Positions 58,488-64,000 of a stretch of DNA of 64,000 bases are shown here, one piece after another. The stretch is from Helicostylum pulchrum (Eukaryota; Mucoromycota; Mucoromycetes; Mucorales; Mucoraceae). The translations under genes were made by a program, and so were the position numbers. The notes below the pieces were generated by a model that was not told the DNA's origin, ran no database searches, and saw only the letters and a list, made by a program, of their open reading frames with translations. The stretch's first letter is position 1; every line of letters begins with the position of its first letter. The stretch lies in the NCBI GenBank assembly GCA_025677825.1, contig JAIXMO010000013.1, forward strand, positions 1 to 64,000. Direction: 5' to 3'.

Positions 58488-59745
58488 ATGGATTTAAGAA
58501 ACTTGCAGAAAAAAGTATCAAAGGCCAAGAGAAACTTGAGGATTTATGAAGTAGGATTTTCAAAGAAGTATGGTAGAATACTTACTGTTCAAGATATTAA
58601 CGATAGACCGGATGTTGGTAAAAAAAAAACAACATATTAAAGCAAAACTCCAAAAGTTGGTATACTAATAATTTATGGTAGCTGAATCCTACAAGGCATA
58701 TAACCAGTTAAAAAAAGAACTGAAAGAAGAAACCGAAGCAACTTTATTACAACAATTCAGTAGTGAATCAACACCCGAAACCGATTCCCAACAAACTTCG
58801 GTTGCTTCTCAATCGCCAGAGAGATTACAAGACAAAAGCTCAGTTGAATTTGTACGTTCACCAAGTCATGCCAAACTCGATCGACAGCTTACGGAAGATG
58901 AAGCCTTTTGGCTCGGTGTCAATACCAGTTATTCACAGCCTACGCCTGCAACATACACCGACCCTGTTTTACCTAAATTAACATGTTCACAGCCTCGTTT
59001 AATTTTAGGTAGTTCTAAACGAAAGAAACCCAGGAATTTAAAGCGGTCATTTGGTCGAAATCCATTTGAAAGAGCCATTTCTTCTTCACAAGACTTTTTT
59101 GATGATAATAGTTCTGTGAATTCAATGCCTTCACCTATACAGCCAATGCAGTCATTTATCAATGATGATGTTACAATGGTGGAAGACGAATTAGATGATA
59201 TGGAAGGTGTTGAGATTGTCAATCATCAAATTAATCCGTATAGAAAATACGATCCTTCATTATTCCATTGGGAGGATCCAAGTTTTTCGATAGGACCTGG
59301 ATTCTTTAGTAATGCTTCTCCTTGTTATTTAGTGCCAATCTTAAATGACCCATCAAGACGTGACCGCGTACTTCGTAAATTAGAAAAGGGGACTTTGGGT
59401 GAAGTATTAGCGGAAAATCAATCAATGGAAGAAGAATTAGATGAAGATATTAGACAGTTTATATCAACACACAGTCGACTTGATCCTAATGTAAACTATA
59501 CTATTATTATTATTACTAGTAGTAGTATGTTCTTATTACTAAAATATATATATATAATTTGTATAGTCATTTGAAGCGTCCGTCACTGATATAGATGAAA
59601 ATTTATTAAATTCATATCAATACAAAAAGAAACCTTTACAGAAGAGACAAACTAAATTATTTAAAAGTAAGTTGAATATTACTAAAATAGGAAATTATAA
59701 CTGATCCCATTAATTCCTGCAGTGAAATTTGTTGAAACACGTTAA
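58488..59745 (+). CDS. SLD2: DNA replication regulator SLD2 (RecQL4 N-terminus-like)
   Basis: CDK-regulated replication-initiation factor that bridges to Dpb11 and helps load GINS/Pol epsilon. Start MDLRNLQKKVSKAKRNLRIY. The Sld2 homology motif follows: FSKKYGRILTVQDINDRPDV, then AESYKAYNQLKKEL after the first intron (58617-58673). There are several S/T-P sites (ESTPETDSQ, SQSPERL, RSPSHAK, PSPIQP), candidate CDK sites as in yeast Sld2. Later segments NPYRKYDPSLFHWEDPSFSI and LEKGTLGEVLAENQSMEEEL look conserved. Two more introns near 59493-59567 and 59667-59722. The end is KFVETR. About 370 residues; no helicase domain follows. Confidence 0.85.
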
Positions 59746-59926
59746 GGCAGGATTTGGCAAAAAAGCAAAAAGAAAAGAAATATTCCCACCCAAAAAAAAA
59801 AACAAAAAAAAACTATCTTTTTTTTAAAACTTATATATACACACAACACGATACAACATTATTATTAAAGAAAGGAATAAATATATTTATTATATGTACA
59901 AAGAATAAAAGTGGTATAATACAGAG

Positions 59927-60232
59927 TCATTTACGAGATCGAAGAGACTGCAGGACGGCGTAACCCGAAGTACTTCTTCTTCCATTAGCAAACGTGTTAC
60001 GTTCAACCAATGTATCTTGTTGAGGGTTCACAATGACAGCTTGTTCTGGCTCAGATAAATAAATCTCGCCTAAAGCAGGGAAGAGACCTTCTGGTTCATC
60101 TGCGGCAGTACGATCATACTCATTGGAACTGTGTGTATAAAAGACAGTTTCAGAGTCATCAAACGAGACCGATTTACAGGAATTAATAGAAGAGTTTGAG
60201 CAAATAGATGATTTACGTGTAAGCATAGACAT
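59927..60232 (-). CDS. Small protein with SVSFDDSETVFYTHSSNEYDR motif, unknown function
   Basis: Intronless, 101 residues, starting MSMLTRKSSICSNSSINSCK. The segment KSVSFDDSETVFYTHSSNE plus YDRTAADEP fits a short motif often seen in fungal regulatory proteins. K-x-V-x-F resembles a PP1-docking RVxF site, and the following ETVF..YDR keeps the common pattern (family knowledge, not verified). The rest is disordered. Convergent with SLD2, about 180 bp between stops. Confidence 0.65.
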   Translation of the reverse strand: MSMLTRKSSICSNSSINSCKSVSFDDSETVFYTHSSNEYDRTAADEPEGLFPALGEIYLSEPEQAVIVNPQQDTLVERNTFANGRRSTSGYAVLQSLRSRK

Positions 60233-60449
60233 TGTATATTATTATTTTTGTTTAGTTAAAAGAAGAAGAAAAAAGAAGAAAAAAACTCACCTCTTCTTTT
60301 TATACGTGTACGAAGAAAAAAGTCTGGTGACATTTTATTTAAAATTCAGTAATAGTAATGCATTTAATTCTATCATTTTATTATTGGTGCAAACAGGTTC
60401 CAACTCTAAATTTGTTCCCTCTCTGTTGTTTGTTTGTATAAAGGTCCGA

Positions 60450-60875
60450 CTACAAAAGTGTTTTTCGTTTAACTGGATATACATTATGGCTTTTAATTGA
60501 AAAGGATATTTTAAAACTAGTACAGATCCTTATAAATTTATGAATTGTGTATCTTATGGATTGAACCAAAGGTCTGTTCTTGTTCTGTTGTATTAATCGG
60601 GTTCTTCTAACTGGGGCAGGTGGTTTGGGTGCTGGTGTAGTTTGTTCGGTTATTGTGTGCGTAGTGATTGGTTGATGAGATAATCCACAAATCATACATC
60701 CTGCTGGGTAAAAAATGGGTTCATGATGGTAAAACCGAGAATAATCCAAATGGGACTCTGGGGTAGCTGAGAACATATTGGGGGTTATATTTGAATGCAA
60801 ATCATTGGTAGATGAGGAAGGAGACCACATTTCAAGATGGCTTGTGAATGGTCCACAGTTATTATACAGAGACAT
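60450..60875 (-). CDS. Hypothetical protein, 141 residues
   Basis: Intronless frame starting MSLYNNCGPFTSHLEMWS. It is rich in P, S, T and H. A CMICGLSHQ segment could be half of a metal site, and the C-terminus is basic (IRYTIHKFIRICTSFKIS, then a K/R-rich end). No known domain. Its coding character is moderate and the 3' part overlaps the upstream flank of the small gene at 59927. It could be a genuine small regulatory protein; function unknown. Confidence 0.5.
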   Translation of the reverse strand: MSLYNNCGPFTSHLEMWSPSSSTNDLHSNITPNMFSATPESHLDYSRFYHHEPIFYPAGCMICGLSHQPITTHTITEQTTPAPKPPAPVRRTRLIQQNKNRPLVQSIRYTIHKFIRICTSFKISFSIKSHNVYPVKRKTLL

Positions 60876-61039
60876 TTTCTTTCTTTATAAAAAAAATAGA
60901 AAAATAGAAAAAAAAAAAGGGTAAAAAAAAAAAAAAAATAGAGCTCGGTAAAAGATTATATATACACAATTAAAAAACAAATAAAATAACAGGGAACTTG
61001 CTTAGTTTTTAATTCAATGGTAAACAAATAGATTTTTAT

Positions 61040-62714
61040 TTAAACCATCCATCTTGCTATAAAACTTAAAGAACCACCAATGGCTAAACCAACAATTAAC
61101 GAGAAACTCATTACACTACCGACCATAGATTTTTCTATCCCGGACTTGATTGTCTTTAATTGCGGTGCAGACATCATGGCCAAGCTACAGATCCAACCAT
61201 TTGTTACAGCAAATATCCAAATAAGCATAAAGTAAACAACATCATTACCGATCAATACTGGTAGTTTACGTTCACCCGATACAATGACATTACACACCAA
61301 AAATAATGGAATAAATACCGTACGCGCAGTTGAAAGTAACACCAAATACTTTGTTTGGAATATTTGAAAGTAAGTAGATATGGGCATCATACGTCCAACC
61401 CAGTCTCCAACATTAAACAGCAAGAAATGAAATGCAACAAATATATCGTCATCAAAGAATCTACCACTTGCGACACTGTTTCTCTTGACCGATTTGATTA
61501 ACGATGTGATGGAAGGGAATAACATGAGTGTAATAATAAATATATAGCCAACCGTATAGATTAAACTGTACGATTTACGTACGACATCAAGTACTTTTAC
61601 AGGCTCTGGATTTACGGGTAACTCTTCTATTTCTTCTTGTACAAACGTCTTTAGGTTCATTTGACGACGATAGAATGGTAATTTTACTACTACTAATCTG
61701 CCTACCAATGCTGCTGTTGTGATAATAAAAGCAGATAAGAAATACAAAAATGCGGATCGGCTGATTGTCGATTCATCAGGTACATCGTCACTGTTGGCTG
61801 CAATCGCACTCAAGATGGAAGATACAGCTACAATGACACCAGCGATACCTATTTTAAATATGTTGGACTACATCCTTATTTTTTTTTTACTCTCTCTCTT
61901 TTCATTGTTTACCTTGACCACTACACACACATAAAAAAAGGGGGAGTGTTGGTAAATGTATTACAGAAATATGTCTGTTTTTTTTTACCTTAGTACAGCT
62001 TGCATATACATGGGAGGCAATTGACTGGCTTCACTGAATACAGAATTTTGAAAGAAACTTGTAGTTCCACCAGTCACCACGATCAAGACCATGATGAACC
62101 AAAAGTAACCAGTTCCTTCGATCTTGGTTTCAACCGTTACCGCTAATACTCCAAAAATAAGGGTATTTAAAAAGATAGGAATAAATGAATTGAGACTAAA
62201 TACAGACTATCAATGTATTTAGTATCACAGTTAAATTTGTTAATGCATTTTTTTTTTATACCTTGTTTTGTAAATACAATATTAAAGCAAATGTAAATAA
62301 ATTGGTTATAGTAAAATAAGTCGAGAAATAATTTTGAAACGTTTCTTCATAAGGTGTTGACGCAAATCTTTTAGCAAAGTATTCTGACGCAGTAATAAAC
62401 ACTAAAAGGGAAGGAATCTTAGCAAGTGTTTTTTTTTTTACTTGCTTTAACAAGTTTTTTTTAAATTACCATTCCATGGTAATAACATGGCAACACCGTA
62501 TATAAAATACACCTACAAAAAGGAATCTCTCTCTTTTTTTAGTGCGTGCACTCCCTCTCCTCCTGTATTTTTTTATATTTACCCAATACACCATTTTATA
62601 CTTATCATGATGACCTTCATCGTCTGAATGAGAAAAACTCCGTTCTACTAACAATTGATTCGTCTCATCACTAGAAACTTTACGCAAAAACTTTGGTTTT
62701 AAAGAGTCGAACAT
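61040..62714 (-). CDS. Equilibrative nucleoside transporter (SLC29/FUN26 family)
   Basis: Multi-span transporter for nucleosides or bases, vacuolar or plasma-membrane. Start MFDSLKPKFLRKVSSDETNQ at 62714. The first helix contains the family hallmark PWNVFITASEYF, split by an intron. Next come FQNYFSTYFTITNLFTFAL, the TTSFFQNSVFSEASQLPPMY segment and GQGIAGVIV. The SGQG part is encoded by an 8-nt microexon (61920-61913). The C-terminal half has FHFLLFNVGDWVGRMMPI, another hallmark (NxGDxxGR), and ends GGSLSFIARWMV. About 11 transmembrane helices and about 450 residues. At least six exons. Confidence 0.9.
61913..61920 (-). other. 8-nt microexon of the nucleoside transporter
   Basis: Coding-strand TGGTCAAG lies between acceptor GTGTAG and donor GTAAAC. 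It joins ..GTACTAAG to GTATCGCTGG (exon from 61848), giving VLSGQGIAGV, the conserved family sequence. Direct joining of the neighbours loses GQ and the frame. Confidence 0.8.
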
Positions 62715-64000
62715 GTTTTTATGAAAAATTAAAAAGAAAAAAAGAAGATCTATATGAAACTTGATACTTCCTTCTTTATAAAAAAAAAAGGCACGGAAGA
62801 TAAGTAGTAAACAAAACAAAAAAGTGTTTGATCCCAATATAGTAATAAAAAAGCGACGGATGAGACCGCGCGTGACTCGGGAAGTGACCTATCGTAACAT
62901 AATTGAGAATTCGTTATATGAATATATTCATGCAAAGATTCAATTGAGTCTGGTTTGATTTCAATTGTAGGTTAGTATATTTCGTTTTGTAATTATATCT
63001 CATTTGTATTATTCAAAATGTAGTTATTTAAAAAGTGATAAATTGGCAAACGTAAAGGGATTATATATGTTTATTACATGTTGGTCATATGATATCCGAC
63101 AACATTTTCTTATTTATGTGGTCGTGGGAAGCGTATTTTGGGAGGATCTATTTTACTAAAACTTAAATATACAGCGACAAAACGTTTTCTGTAATAGAAT
63201 TTCTATAGTTTTTCGTCACTAGAAAATTATCCTCGCTTCTAAAAAAAACACTTTTTTTTTTTTTTTTTTTTTTTTTTTTGTACAGGTAGCGAGTATTTCT
63301 CCGAATTAACTCGATGAATATTTACTCCTTTATAGCTTATTATCAAACAATAACAACAAAAAGAAGGGGGGAACCACGAGACCATTTGTCATTCTACATA
63401 CACTAGTTTCAAGCGACTGCTTGTTTATTCAAGAGCTCCAAACATTCGTCCTTACTCTTATTGGTCCCTAAATTGAGAAGGTTTGCCACTTTCACAGTGA
63501 CACATAGTAGAGGGTTATATAAAAAAAAAAAAGTTTTTTACAGCAAGTGGTTGGTTTACTTTAACACCAGTTTATTTAAATTAGTTTATATTTAAGAAAA
63601 CAGTCTGCTTAAACAAAACAGATTAGATGGATGTAAGATTCGTAGTCACTTGGAACTTCATCTTAATAAATTTAAAGGCTCTTTTTTTTTTTTTTACTTA
63701 AGAAGCACCTTTAAGAACGTGGGAAACTTGTCTTGGTGCACAGAAACTCGTAGTATCAATAAGACAAAACATTGCATATTTACCGTTGTTTTTCCCGAGT
63801 ATCACAAAAAAAAAACTCTTTTTTTCCACGTTTATTGTGTACTCTTTTTCCTAAATGACGTTTTGTTCCTGAATATTACTCTGTTAAAGAAAAAAGAATA
63901 ACATATTTCTTACGTCAATAGTAGTGCTGTTATGGTCTCGGCCAAATGAACGGATAATTTTTTAATGATATGAGTGACAAAGATAGCATCTTAAAAATGA
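62715..64000. other. Intergenic to the window end, no gene supported
   Basis: Transporter promoter, then AT-rich sequence with a long T run (about 63252-63279). The plus-strand frame at 63650-63901 passes through homopolymers and shows no family resemblance. The last bases could reach a gene beyond the window. Confidence 0.45.

Noticed and set aside
63650..63901. Plus-strand 83-codon frame near the window end
   Set aside because: Crosses poly-T and poly-A tracts and resembles no family; likely chance.

Overview
This is nuclear DNA of a filamentous early-diverging fungus, most likely a mucoralean (Mucoromycota). The assignment is an inference from five things: an AT-rich genome with very many A/T homopolymers, genes broken by many 45-100 nt introns with plain GT..AG ends, several microexons, compact gene spacing, and relics of Crypton and Tc1/mariner elements with mucoralean-looking peptides. 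I cannot name a genus. I see no tRNA, rRNA or CRISPR.

Layout. 0-9.3 kb: a mariner relic, then an F-BAR/RhoGAP protein (RGD1-like) and the ribosome-maturation GTPase EFL1/RIA1. 10.0-11.65 kb: a transposable element with ~270-bp terminal inverted repeats. 12.1-14.8 kb: ribosomal protein uS11, an NDUFA4-family subunit containing an 8-nt microexon, a candidate 37-residue protein and a small hypothetical gene. 15.6-17.3 kb: a decayed Crypton (tyrosine recombinase plus GCR1_C-like tail). 17.8-21.4 kb: the GPI inositol deacylase BST1. 22.2 kb: an aldo-keto reductase with its middle missing.

21.5-31.6 kb is the most unusual region. It holds a lineage-specific family of ~305-residue, all-helical proteins arranged as divergent pairs. 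A-type genes lie on the minus strand (two intact, one relic) and B-type genes on the plus strand (two intact, two broken). Each protein is helices, then a central hydrophobic hairpin, then helices, and all share a related C-terminal motif. Each intact pair shares a 250-280 bp bidirectional promoter, and each A locus keeps a conserved 3' box. The layout resembles two-component alpha-helical pore-forming or membrane-acting proteins, but that is a hypothesis only. I recognise no described family.

32-49 kb: housekeeping genes for ribosomal protein eL28, guanine deaminase, an epsin (ENT3-like), sphinganine C4-hydroxylase SUR2, DCN1, the Golgi pH regulator GPHR, the rRNA-processing factor FYV7 and UDP-glucose pyrophosphorylase. 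A 1.4-kb TIR-flanked, gene-less element sits at 37.8-39.2 kb. 49.1-52.5 kb is gene-poor and contains relics. 52.5-62.7 kb is very compact: a coiled-coil protein, HUB1 fused to an RS-like domain, a head-to-head second ubiquitin-like gene, a mitochondrial HAD 5'-nucleotidase, the replication initiator SLD2, two small unknown proteins and an equilibrative nucleoside transporter. The last 1.3 kb shows no gene.
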